A stretch of DNA of 64,000 nucleotides from Selaginella tamariscina. Its lineage: Eukaryota > Streptophyta > Lycopodiopsida > Selaginellales > Selaginellaceae. The translations under genes and the position numbers were made by a program. This document shows positions 11,026-21,148 of this stretch, piece by piece. Numbering within the stretch: the stretch's first letter is position 1; each line of letters begins with the position of its first letter. The stretch spans positions 1-64,000 of the forward strand of contig PUQB01000825.1 in assembly GCA_003024785.1 (NCBI GenBank), in the 5' to 3' direction. Below the pieces are notes generated by a model, which did no database searches, had not been told where the DNA came from, and saw nothing but the letters and a program-made list of their open reading frames with translations.

Positions 11026-11400
11026 ATTCCACTTACAAACGGATGGCTCAAGCATAGCGGCGGGTGTGGTCCTATCTCAGGAGGACGACGAAAGGATGCT
11101 CCGATTCATAGTGTATGGAAGTCGACTCATGACGCCGGCCGAACACAACTACTCGGCGACCGACAAAGAATGCATGGCGGTTATCTATGGGGTATCTAAG
11201 CTTTGCCACTACCTTCTGGGCACCACTTCATACTGATTGTAGATCACCACGCTCTGCTTTACTCGTGAACAAACCGCAGCTCACCAGGCAGCTGGCTCGG
11301 TGGATATCTTCTTGCAGGAGTTCGAGTTTACTGTAGTCCATAAAGCAGGTAAGCTGCACATATCACCGGACTCCTCTCCCGAATAACAAGCCGCAAACCA
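11026..11400 (+). pseudogene. pol: Family A RNase H (pol-internal)
   Basis: Degrades RNA in RNA-DNA hybrids during reverse transcription. From about 11030 one frame reads FHLQTDGSSIAAGVVLSQ (first catalytic D) and later LMTPAEHNYSATDKECMAVI, with E in the ATDKE motif. A TGA near 11235 and a shift follow, and the third acidic position (ITDHHAL-like, near 11240) is in another frame. Then LTRQLARWIS.. leads toward integrase. Two of the acidic positions are visible; the domain is broken. Confidence 0.7.
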
Positions 11401-11639
11401 CTCGAAGCTGCCGCCTTGCTCGACATACTAGACGCTAACCTCTTCGGGGCAATTGTTGAACAAGGCACCTTACCACGAGCCATCGAGCCGACGACCGACC
11501 CGGACATCCCAGCGTGGCAACAACCAATATGGTGCTACCTCACCAACGAGTTAAACGGCCTCTCTGGAACATCGGTGACACATAGACAAAGCCTTGCCCA
11601 AAGGTGCTTACCATTGTAGCTGATCGAGGATCAGCTATA

Positions 11640-12760
11640 CAAGTGGGGGAGGGATGACATACTTCGAAGATGCCCACTAACCTGGGAAATTCCCGAGATT
11701 GTCAATGCAGCTCACGTAGGACCAGGGGCAGGACACTTCGGGGGAGACAAAACGGCCAGGAAAATCCTACAAATTGGACACTGGTGACCAACAATCTTTC
11801 AGGATGCACCAAGGTAGCAAGGAGTTGTACCGATTGTCAACGAATAGGCAAAGTCACGGTAGGCCAAGGCATGGAGTACCACCCTCAGCAGGAATAGCGG
11901 TGTTTGAAAAAGTGGGGGCTTATCAACCCAAGGGCCCACACAACACACTCCAGGTACATCATAGTGGCAACAGACTATGCCACAAAATGAGTAGAAGCAA
12001 AGGCACTCAGGGAGGCAACAACAGGACAGACAGTGAGGTTCATCTATACAAACATTCTGACACGGTTCAGTTGCCCACTGGAGCTTGTGTCAGACTAAGG
12101 GAGCCACTCCATCAACGAGACTGTCCGAGAATTGGTTAGCACGTTCATCATCAAGCATTGCACGTCAACAGCCTACTATCTGCAGGAGAATGGACATGCC
12201 GAGTCCACAAACAAGGTACTGGTCACCATCTTGAGGAAGCTTTGCCACAGGGAACTCAGGCGATGGAAAGAAACGCTACCATCGGTGTTATGGGCGTACC
12301 GGACAACATTCAAAACTGCAACGGGAACGACACCCTTCCAGCTGGCCTATGGTCTGGAGGCCATCATGCCATGGGAGTTCACCATACCCAGCTTATGGAC
12401 GAGCCTAGACCACAGGATCACGAACGAACCAGCGGTTACATGGAAAAGACTAGAGCAGTTGGAACAACTAGACAAAGTACGGTTCCTAACATAGTTAACG
12501 AGAGAAAACCGTCAACAGCAGACCAAACAAGCTAGGGACAGGAAAAAGAAACTCCGAGAATATAAGCCAGGACAGTGGGTATGGTGGTTCAAGAATTTCG
12601 GAAAGGCAAGTTTCGGCCAGGATGGAAAGGACCATATGAAGTGCTAAAAACCTTCGACAATGGTATGGTTCTACTGGGGGCCAATGAGTAGCTGTTACAA
12701 CAAAAGGTTAATGGCAATCACCTCAAGCCATACATCCACCCACAAGAACCCCGCCCAGGG
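11640..12760 (+). pseudogene. pol: Family A integrase
   Basis: Inserts the cDNA into the genome. The zinc-binding N-terminus is split between frames near 11690-11800 (VNAAHVGPGAGHFGGDKTAR, then GHWWPT). The catalytic core is heavily shifted; its second half is open at 12132-12494 with ENGHAESTNKVLVTILRKL (the E of DDE), VLWAYRTTFKTATGTTPFQL and YGLEAIMPWE. A C-terminal module near 12600-12700 shows FRPGWKGPYEVLKTFDNG, the GPY/F motif of plant Ty3/gypsy integrases. No chromodomain follows. Multiple shifts; the first two catalytic Asp positions could not be placed with confidence. Confidence 0.75.
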
Positions 12761-12860
12761 GAAACGGGAAAAAGAGGTGAACCCCACGGACCTTCGGGGC
12801 GAAGGCACAGCCAGAGTAGCAGCGTTGAGAATTGAAGAAAGGGGCACTCAATGGGAGAGC

Positions 12861-15594
12861 GGGATCCCAGTCCCACATGAATGGCCAGCTCACAGGGTCA
12901 CATGGTTCACGAGAGTGGACCACACGCGTGAGCACGTAAAATGGGGCAATAATGGCAGGTGGCGCCATTAATGCCCTGATATGGCGTGTGGGAGGACGCG
13001 CCAATGAGATAGGCTGCCACATAGGCACCATCTTCAGAAGGACGACAGGGGAGAATGAGGGCATGCTCAACTCTCTCAAGGAAGATCGACTCTGCCCCAG
13101 CATCAGGATGATGGAGTGGACCACGTAGAACAAGTCGGTGACCATCCAGCAAGTCCAAGTGCAGTACAAAGGCCAGGATAGGATCGCAGAGCTCGTGGCT
13201 CCCAGGTTCTCAAGATTTAAGGAGTTGATCAGCCAACCCAACGTTCGGAGGGTGCGGAAGCAGATACGACTACTTAGGCTTTTTGAGGCCCCATGGGGAG
13301 AAGTGGAGAAGTGGAGAAGCCCGAATTTGCAGCACGGACCAGCCATTTCATTTAGATAGTACAGCTGGAGATGGGGAAAACCAAGCGAGAGGAGTTGCGA
13401 TTTAGATTGGGTGGCTCTGCGGGCTTCTACATCAATCTCAATCAACTGGACACCATGTTCTGCCTACCAGAAAGCGGCACACTCTTGGAAGAGTTGGAGG
13501 AACCCAAACACTAGTGGTTCCCCACCAACCGAGATGAGATAGCAATGTCCAAACTCTCCATACAGGAAGGGGATGACGTGGACAAGTTCCTGGCACTGAC
13601 AGTGTTCATGTTCACCAGAAGAATAGAGAGGCATGTCGCCACGCGACTAGCGAACGCCCTCTGCAGCACCTAGGAAGGAGTCGCTGTGGACTGGGCGGAC
13701 TGCCTCAAGCATTATATGATCTCAGCCCTGACTTGTGGCATCAATGGGATCTGGAAGGGAACCATACAAAGACTCATGACATCAAGCCACCTCAGCGTGA
13801 TGATTGCCTGGATCATCAGTAGAAGCCCGACTGCCCTACCAGAGTAATTCTATTCGAACACCATCGGAGAGTCGGGGGTAGAAGAACAGGCGGGCCCCAG
13901 CCAAACTAATAAAGGGAAACAATCGGACACACTAGAGTCTTCACGGAAATGGGCAAGAGAGGATTCCCCTGCGGAGCAAGCCATGGGAAGAGGACCATGG
14001 GGAAAGGAGTGGAGGGCCTCCACCACAGTTCCCCACCAGCAATTCCCAAAGAAGAGGCCCCACCAACCCAAGGGCCATGGAACATGGGGGAGTGTCTCGC
14101 CGGCCCATCACAGGCGAACGACGTGGGAAGCGAGGAAGGCACAGGTAACGTGCTGAAGGGGGCGTATAAACACTACAACGCAAAGGGGCAATGGACCACT
14201 ACAGCGCATATGGAACTGTCCAAGGCCTTCGATCAAATCCAGAAGGCCGTAGTGGTGTACAACGATTTGGACCTCCCGGGAGTAACCATAGAACACGACG
14301 CAATAATACAGGAGCTCACGGACAGCTACCGAACCACTCAAAAGGAGGCCCGAGATTACTTGGAACAGCTTCTCAAGGGGGTCCAACTATGGGAGATTGT
14401 GGAAGCCGGGAGGAAGCAAGCAGAGGAGACGTGTCAATAGGTGACTGACAGATGTCACGACTCGATACAAGATATAGGATTCCGAATACAGGATACGGGT
14501 TACAGGATATTCTTACAGGATATGCTTATAGGATATGCCACAGGATATGCCTAGAGGATAAGGGACATGTGGACTCATCTTAGCCTCTGCATGCATGCAA
14601 CCACTTTTAGCACTCATGCCTAGATTAGCTCTTGGAGTTGTGAGCATAAAAGCTCCGACCTAATTGTTGTACAATCAGTTACTATCAACACCAGTCATTC
14701 TATGATTATTCTTGTTCCTTGTTCTTGTCTTGCTCCTTGCCTTTTGCTCTTGCTTGTTCCTGCTTCCTGTTCTCTCTTGTCTCGCTCCTGGATCCTGTCC
14801 TCCTCCTATCTCGCTCCTGGATCCTGTCCTGTTCCTGTCTTGCTCTTGGATCTTGTTCTACTCATGACTCCTGAGTTTCTAGTTCCTGTTCTGCACCTTG
14901 TCCTACTCCTGAGTTCCTAGTTTCTGTCATGCTCCTTGTCCTACTCCTGACTCCTGAATTCCTGTTCCTGTCGCTCCTGAGTCAAGCTTTCTGTTCTCAG
15001 AATCTTGTTCTTTTCTTGGTTCCTGGATCGTGGCTTGACAACAGCTTGGATCAACTTCAGATCAAGTACGACCACATCCAAAAGCTCCACGACCAACTAG
15101 GACAAAACTTTGAGTAGGTCACAGCGGAGAAGGAGTGACAAGTTTTTGAGCTTGGCTCCGCACTGGAGCAGCGTGAGGCAGAGCTCACCCATGTTCACCA
15201 GAAGCTAGCAGCAGCCAAAGAAGAATTGCATCAGGCCACCAATCAACTCAAAGTCACCCCCGTCCAAGTTATATGGAGCTCTGGTACCTGTCTGACCACT
15301 CGCGGAATGTCAACCGGTCAAAGCCCCGCAAGACTCACCACGGACCACCATGGAGTTAGAAGTACACACTCAGCTACAGGCTCAAGGAAACAGGAGCTGC
15401 AATACTTGCGAGAACAAACTCAGGAACTAGAGGGCCAGCTCAAGCAGATTCGGGAGCAACAGCCAGGGTCAGAGGCAAATCTCCAGAGAGTAATTGCACT
15501 ACTGAAGGCGACCATCACCATGTTGAAGACCATGCTAGTCGCAATGGAGAACAAAATCATCATGTACCGGGAGCTCCATGGGGTGACCGTCTAG
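12861..15594 (+). pseudogene. Family A extra 3' ORF, coiled-coil tail, split by a solo LTR
   Basis: Lies between integrase and the 3' LTR; about 2.1 kb when the solo LTR 14453-15040 is removed. Pieces in order: IQQVQVQYKGQDRIAELV and RFKELISQPNVRRVRKQ (13138-13359); LRFRLGGSAGFYINLNQLDT, GDDVDKFLALTVFMFTRR and WADCLKHYMISALT (13390-13850, two in-frame stops); a Pro/Gly-rich hinge and a helical part (13949-14440); after the LTR a long heptad-rich region (KYDHIQKLHDQLGQNFE, FELGSALEQREAELTHVHQK) and a last coil 15386-15594 ending AMENKIIMYRELHG. Homologous sequence is kept in every minus-strand family A copy. Function unknown; oligomerisation through the coil is an inference. No similarity to envelope or transport proteins was recognised. 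Confidence 0.6.
14453..15040 (+). mobile_element. Solo LTR of family D inside A-auto
   Basis: A 588-base stand-alone LTR, TGTCACGACTCGATAC at its start and GTGGCTTGACA at its end, the same length as the LTRs of element D (587 bases). Flanks are ACAGA (14448-14452) and ACAGC (15041-15045), a 4-of-5 target duplication. It starts with spaced CAGGATATGC-like repeats and contains a pyrimidine-rich tandem stretch (14700-14960). Formed by LTR-LTR recombination after a family D insertion into the 3' ORF. Confidence 0.88.
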
Positions 15595-15637
15595 AGCACA
15601 TGGCCCGAGGACGTGCCAACGAATAAGTCTAGGCATA
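15595..15637 (+). other. Pre-LTR segment (polypurine-tract position) of A-auto
   Basis: The 43 bases before the 3' LTR (..GCCAACGAATAAGTCTAGGCATA) are the same in the minus copies (1831-1870, 49085-49120). No classical purine run is present, so the plus-strand primer site of family A is not obvious. Confidence 0.4.
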
Positions 15638-16322
15638 TGGTTGATGGTGGTCTAACACCGTCAAACTGCTAGCTGGCACGGGTGAGCGACGAGATGAAGC
15701 ACCAGATAAGGAAGGTACCATAGGTATGGATTGATGGTGACCGATGTTAGGCGACAGTGTAACCAGGCATAAATACGATCGTCTAGACCAACTACCCAGT
15801 GTACGCAGGACAACACGCGTGAGGGAGGCGCATAAATGAGCTAGACAGGACTCTGTTACAGGGCGGCAGACCAGTAAGAAAGCGCCACATGTACCTAGGG
15901 TTTAGCACTAGGTGACCCACTATATAAGTAGGAAGGCTGATAGTGGGTCGGGGTCTTTCTGGAGTCAAGTCTACGTCTTGTATCTTGCTTCCCTGTCAGA
16001 GATAGTTTGTACTCAGGCAGGCATTATAAATATATCCATACTCCTATTCACCTTACAAGTAGGGATTCCCCACTTGTCCCACTCCTAGGTTGAGCAACGC
16101 TCTCTGCCAAACCACCACAACGAGGCCCTAGTAGAACTCCTCCACCCTGTACAAGGACCCTCGTGACGTCCAGGTAGAGGCCATTCAGCACCTTCCAGCA
16201 CTTCCGGGGTAAGGCCGGCTTGCTGGTTCGGACCCCCGGAGTTGGATGTTATCCACAGCGTCCTGGCGACCACTGAAGTTTCCTAAGAAGCACCACATCT
16301 GCCTGCGAGTCCCCGACGACCA
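15638..16322 (+). repeat. Family A 3' LTR of A-auto
   Basis: A 685-base LTR, TGGTTGATGGTGG to CCCGACGACCA, followed at once by the target duplication CTTGC. TATA box copy TATATAA near 15920. Compared with the 5' LTR it shows frequent substitutions, consistent with an old insertion. Confidence 0.93.
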
Positions 16323-17044
16323 CTTGCATTCTGGCCGTCTCTCTCTGTCGCCATACTTGGGCCGGTACAATTCCAGTCTCCAGAGTGGGACCTCCTACGA
16401 AGTTGATTATCCCCCTCCGTCCTGCGGCCATAACTCCTTCGGCTATCTGGATCCCTCCGGCCTTTCATTCTACTATCAATGTGGCCGCCTGTGGTAGCCT
16501 ACTACTTAGGTGTTCGGCCAGACGATAGCTATCCTCCATGTTGTGGGACCCACGGATGTTACATACCCAGTAGTACTTGTCCCCGCGTGCAATGTATCCC
16601 ATCTGAGCTAGTGTTGTGGTTAAGTCTTCCTTCCATGTGGCCCCTCGTTGGGCCTCCCCACACTGCAGCTGCATGTGCCCCTTGGCTCCTGACCATCTCT
16701 CCTTTCTGGCTGGCTTTGGCTCATCCGAGGTGGTGTCGTTTGCCCCCTCAGCATCCGATTTGTCCTATGCCTTCCTCTCCTGATGTCTTTTGGCTTCCCA
16801 CTTCTCAGCCTTCTGGCGTACCAGAGTAGTTTGTTAAGCATCCGATCGTCATCTAAGCCGATCCACTTGCGGATCTTCGGTCGCAGTCCCTTTCGGTACC
16901 ACATTTTCTTAGTTAAGTCGACTGGGGCATCCCTTAGCCGGGCAATGTACCCCAGCATGCGGACCGTGTATTCATCGATTGACTCTCTCGCTTTTTGTTT
17001 CAAGCTCGTTAGCTTGTGGATCACCTCTTCTTCACTCTTTTCCA
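16323..17044 (-). pseudogene. gag: Family A gag, C-terminal half only (first copy in A-comp)
   Basis: Continues A-comp after the A-auto insertion. On the minus strand: EKSEEEVIHKLTSLKQKARE, YTVRMLGYIARLRDAP, IRKWIGLDDDRM, a basic linker, then the knuckle region near 16590-16510, where KYYWVCNIRGSHNMEDSYRL shows the first and last Cys changed to Tyr and Ser. At 17044 the gag sequence stops abruptly and runs into a coiled-coil 3' ORF sequence, so an open frame (17147-16620) fuses coil (IQELEVELKQLQEQH) directly to gag. The N-terminal half of this gag is missing. Confidence 0.75.
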
Positions 17045-17191
17045 GCGCGATCACTCTCCATAGCCTTGTCTTGGAGCCTACATGTTGTTCCTGAAGTTGC
17101 TTGAGCTCAACCTCTAGTTCCTGAATCTGCTCTTGCGAATGTTGCAACTCCTACCCCCTTGCTGCTAGTAGTTGGGCTTGTTGTTGGGTGT
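17045..17191 (-). pseudogene. Family A 3' ORF coil fragment (second copy), cut by element B
   Basis: Minus-strand sequence reads HSQEQIQELEVELKQLQEQH and aligns with 15386-15500 of A-auto and with 2000-2120. It resumes at 23875 beyond element B. The element B target duplication GGTGT is at 17187-17191. Confidence 0.65.
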
Positions 17192-17732
17192 TGTTAGAGG
17201 CCAAAAATATAGCATGTAGGAACTGCATACATAGGACTTTCCTACGGTGGAGGAATAACTTGTAGGAAAGTAGTAGTAGGAAATATCCTGTGTACAGGAT
17301 AAATCCTACAGCAGTAGGAAAAATCCTACAGGGTAGGAAGAATCCTACGGTTGCAGGAAGCAGACAGTTATGACGGTTGGAGGAGGACAGGATTCGGAGG
17401 GCAAGGAAGAGCAGGAAGAGAGAGAGACTATGAAGGCTATGAAGGCTATGGAGAGCAATGCATGAGAGAGAGAGTATCTTTGGGAGAGAAGTAAGTCTCC
17501 ACACTTGCTATCTCTTTGTATTCATATAGTAATGCAAGTGCATATTTATGGGATATTGTGAATGCTTATACATGGCAATGGCCAAAGCAAAATCCTATCC
17601 TTGACCTTAGAGACGAAATAAGTGTATATCTAGAGCTCTCTATTGGACGAAATCTCTACACTTTAACGTGCAAAGCTTTTCCTGCGGTGTGAACAGTGTT
17701 TTCTGCACACAGGAAAGTTTTCCATGTTAACA
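17192..17732 (+). repeat. Element B 5' LTR
   Basis: 541 bases, TGTTAGAGGCC to CCATGTTAACA. The first 170 bases carry about a dozen TCCTA/TAGGA words (ATCCTACAG, TAGGAAA), an unusual local enrichment. Two bases (CA) separate it from the PBS. Confidence 0.94.
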
Positions 17733-17734
17733 CA

Positions 17735-17751
17735 TGGCGACCACGGAGGGA
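17735..17751 (+). other. Primer-binding site of element B
   Basis: TGGCGACCACGGAGGGA, 2 bases after the LTR. It is almost the same as the sites of families A and C although the LTRs are unrelated. Confidence 0.75.
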
Positions 17752-17887
17752 TTTCGCCATTGTTGTGGAGGAATTTGTTGAATTCCTAAGTGAGAAGTGA
17801 TATAGCTCTGAGAGAAGTAGAGCTTAAGTGAAAAAGAAGTGTGTATATATGATAATGGATGGAGCCTTGGAGGCAACATAATCCTAA

Positions 17888-18896
17888 CTCGTCTCTAGCA
17901 AGAGAGAAGATAATAGGCAGGCCGAGAGAGAGGCTGCCCGAGATGAGCAAATAGAGCTTGCTAATAGGCAAGAAGCTCTTATAAAACTCATTGATCAGAT
18001 AGGAGAAAGTGCTGTTAAAGGTGTGGAGGATATACAATACGGTGACTATCAAACTGCAGGAGAAGAGGAGTTGGAAGGAACTCCTCGGAGAACAGGATTT
18101 TCTATTAGACCAGGAGGAGTATCTCCTGGAAATTCCCCTCTTAGTGAGGAGGAAGGTGGTAGAGAAAACCCACCGAGTATGTCTAATATGACACTTTTCC
18201 CCGGAATGTTGGGAGGCACATTGATGTTCCCAATATTTTCCGTAGGAAAGAAGGAAAATCCTAAAAGACATTTATTGCAGTTTGAGGAAGTTGTAAAGTT
18301 GTATAAAGTAAGCAATGCAGATAAGCTGCTTATATTTCCTCACACATTAAAAGGAAATGCATCTGATTGGTATTATGAGTTGGAGAAAGAGGTGAGAGAA
18401 GATTATGAGAAAGTTACAGAAGCTTTTAAAGAATACTTTAAGAAGGAAGAGTTGCCTGAAGAGCACTTAAGAGAAGCTCAGAAATATCCTACAAGGGAAA
18501 ACTGAAACTCTAGAGGAATATACACACCGTTTTAAAAAGCATGAAAAGAAATGCTCACTATATGTTAAGGAAGAAGCTTTGCTTCAATGGTATAAGCAAG
18601 GATTGCAGAAGCCATATAGGCATTATGCAATGACAATTGAGGAAGTAGACAGAAAAGATCTTGTAAAGCATCTTAAAGATTATGAGAAGAAGAGGAGACA
18701 AATAGAAAACATAGCAGAAGGAAAGATAAAATCCTCAAGGAGAAAGGAGGATAGTTCAGATGATGAGGATGAACCTATTAAAGTTCGGGATTATAAGGCT
18801 GATGAGAGAATATTATTACAGCTAGTTAAGTCCTTGAAAGGTAATCCTGTGTATAAGGAATTAGATGCCAAAGTATGTCCAAAGGATCATAACTGA
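17888..18896 (+). pseudogene. gag: Element B Gag (capsid part), frameshifted
   Basis: Open from 17888 to 18505 without a start codon in frame at its head. It begins with a charged helical stretch (DNRQAEREAARDEQIELANR), then a Gly/Pro/Ser-rich linker and the capsid fold: FPIFSVGKKENPKRHLLQFE, HTLKGNASDWYYELE and VTEAFKEYFKKEEL. A frameshift near 18480-18510 joins it to LEEYTHRFKKHEKKCSL and 18579-18896, LLQWYKQGLQKPYRHYAMT, which ends in a Lys/Glu-rich tail. The usual CCHC knuckle is absent because the coding sequence is cut at about 18880 and joined to RT. ASDWYYE is shared with element C. Confidence 0.8.
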
Positions 18897-19740
18897 TACC
18901 TTTAGGGAATATTTATTGGATTTATGAAAGTTTTTATGGATGATTTTAGTGTATATAGTGATAAAGAGAATCATCTTTACTGTTTAGAAAGGTGTTTTCA
19001 GAAATGTAAGCAAAATCAAGTTGCTTTAAATCCTGAGAAATGTAATTTTTTTGTAAAATCAGGAGTTCTCTTAGGACATGTAGTATGTAAGGAAGGAATC
19101 CTGGTGGATCAGGATAAGGTTAAAGTTATACTTACCTTACAATCACCGCAGGATCTAAAAGAATTAAGGCGGTTTTTAGGAAAGATTGGCTATCATAGGA
19201 GGTTTATTAAGGATTATGCCCAAATAGCCAGACCTTTAACTGACCTTTTAAAGGCAGGGAAATCCTATGATTGGACTCTTGCATGTCAAGAAGCTTTTGA
19301 TACATTAAGGAAATCTTTAGTAACAGCACCTATATTAGTAAATCCTAAATGGGACAGGGAATTTCATGTGCAGGTTGATGCCTTAGACATCGCAATAGGA
19401 GCCATCCTTACGCAGACGCAGGAAGATGGAAAGGACCGTCCTATCTACTATGTAAGTCGCAGGTTAACACCGGCAGAGGTAAACTATACTACCACAGAAA
19501 AAGAAGCTTTAGGAATGGTATATGCAATTCATAAATTCAGACACTATTTATTGGCTAATAAAGTCAAAATCTTTGTAGATCATAAGGCTTTGTTACATCT
19601 TTTAAACAAGCCAGTCCTAACAGGACGTTTAGCTAGATGGTTTCTCCTGTTACAGGAATATGATTTTCAAATCATACATAAACCCGGTAGACAGCATGAA
19701 CAGGCTGACCATTTAAGCCGCATTAAAACAGGAGAAGTTC
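18880..19740 (+). pseudogene. pol: Element B RT (C-terminal half) and RNase H
   Basis: Begins in the middle of RT just after the deletion junction: RIITDTFREYLLDFMKVF, then MKVFMDDFSVYSD (motif C with FMDD; the two Asp present), NPEKCNFFVKSGVLLGHVV and the thumb RRFLGKIGYHRRFIKDYA. RNase H follows with FHVQVDALDIAIGAILTQ (first D), YTTTEKEALGMVYAIHKF (E), KIFVDHKALLHLL (third D) and HEQADHLSR (last D). The RNase H is therefore complete and the frame is open from 18924 to 19952. The RT cannot work because motifs A and B are gone. Confidence 0.88.
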
Positions 19741-21110
19741 CAATCCAGTATATGGATGACTTTCCTGATGCACACTTGTTTCATGTGCACATTCCTCCTA
19801 CATGGATAGAGGATATAAAAGTTTATTTGTCGACTGGACTAGTTCCACCATCCTATGAGACAAATGATCAGAAAAAGTTATTTGTCGTGAGGACACGACG
19901 TTATTCTTTGGTGGAGGAAAGTTATATAAGACGGGTCAGGATGGAGTGTTAAGACGTTGGGTGGAACCTTTTGAGGTTATGGATATCCTGAAAGAGGCCC
20001 ATGCGGGTCTAGCAGGAGGGCATTTTGCAGAGGAAATAACTGCAAGGAAAATATTACAGGCTGGGTTATGGTGGCCTACATTATGGAAGGATGTAGGAGA
20101 TTTCTGTAGGAAATGTGATAAGTGTCAAAGAGCACATATACCACCTAAGAAACAGGTATATCCTTTAAATCCTATCCTACCGCTAGAACCTTTTCAAAGG
20201 TGGGGAATGGATTTTATAGGACCTATAAATCCTGCGAGTACAAAAAGGAATCAATATATTCTGGTACTTACGGATTATATGACTAATGGGTAGAAGCAGA
20301 ACCTATGAGGAAAGTTGATGCTTATAATACAGCCCGTGCTATATATAATATGATTATAGTACGGTATGGAATTCCTAAGGAAATCATAAGTGATAGAGGA
20401 AAACACTTTATTAATGAAACAATTCAAACACTTATGGAAGAATTTGTTATAAAACATAAGAAATCTACACCTTATTATCCTCAAGGGAATGGTCAAGCTG
20501 AATCTACAAATAAAGTCCTTAAGAATGTTTTAAGGAAAGTGATTCAGGAAAATGGAAAAGACTGGGATGAAAGACTTCCTGAAGTCTTGTGGGCTTACAG
20601 ACAGCCTATAAGGTTGTAACAGGAATGACGCCTTTTAAGTTAGCATATGGACTTGAGGCAATAACTCCTGTTGAATATATTGTGCCATCTTTAAGGATTG
20701 CTGTAAAGCATAATTTAGGTGAGCAAGAATCCTTACAACGTAGGTTACAGGATTTAGAAAAACTGGATGAGATAAGATTACATGCTTTATGGACTGTACA
20801 GGCAATTCAGAAAAGAAGGAGAGCCTGGTACAATAGGAAAAGAAGAAGCATGATATAAGAGAAGGAGATTTGGTCTTGTGGTATAGAGGAAGTGTTGATA
20901 AACCACAGGATAAATTAAAAATGAAATGGTTAGGTCCATTTAAAGTCAAGGAGATAAGTGAGGAAGGTGTGGTAAATGTTGAAACCCTAACAGGAGACGG
21001 AATGCAGGAAAGGGTAAACATAAATAAGTTGAGGAGGTATGAAGTATCATTTATAGACGTTGAGATATATTCTATACGAATATTCCAATACACTTGGAAA
21101 TCAGCGCCAA
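19741..21110 (+). pseudogene. pol: Element B integrase
   Basis: Zinc domain H-H-C-C is visible at 19990-20130 (EAHAGLAGGHF .. CRKCDKCQRA). Catalytic core: WGMDFIGPINPASTKRNQYI (first D), then a one-base shift at the MTNG/TAG (20283-20293), IPKEIISDRGKHFINE (second D) and NGQAESTNKVLKNVLRK (E). Another shift near 20605 joins TAYKVVTGMTPFKLAYGLEA. The GPF module is in 20870-21050: KMKWLGPFKVKEIS. All three DDE residues survive; only two or three indels break the gene. No chromodomain. The frame runs on without a stop into the 3' ORF. Confidence 0.88.
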
Positions 21111-21148
21111 ACCTAGATCTAGGGTTTGTAGCTTCTTTCTTCGCGGAT

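Larger units (their letters stand above)
5532..16322 (+). mobile_element. A-auto: full-length family A Ty3/gypsy-type retrotransposon (decayed)
   Basis: A 10,791-bp element with LTRs at 5532-6218 and 15638-16322 and a perfect 5-bp target duplication CTTGC at 5527-5531 and 16323-16327. The empty site is visible in the other A-comp half (CATCTCCTTGCGTTCCAG near 27364). Internal order: PBS, 1.2-kb leader, gag, protease, RT, RNase H, integrase, then a ~2.1-kb 3' ORF interrupted by a family D solo LTR. This is the domain order of non-chromoviral plant Ty3/gypsy elements (Tat/Athila side). There is no chromodomain. The LTRs differ at many positions (roughly 12-15% by eye over the first 230 bases), so the insertion is old. 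Coding frames carry many stops. Confidence 0.93.
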
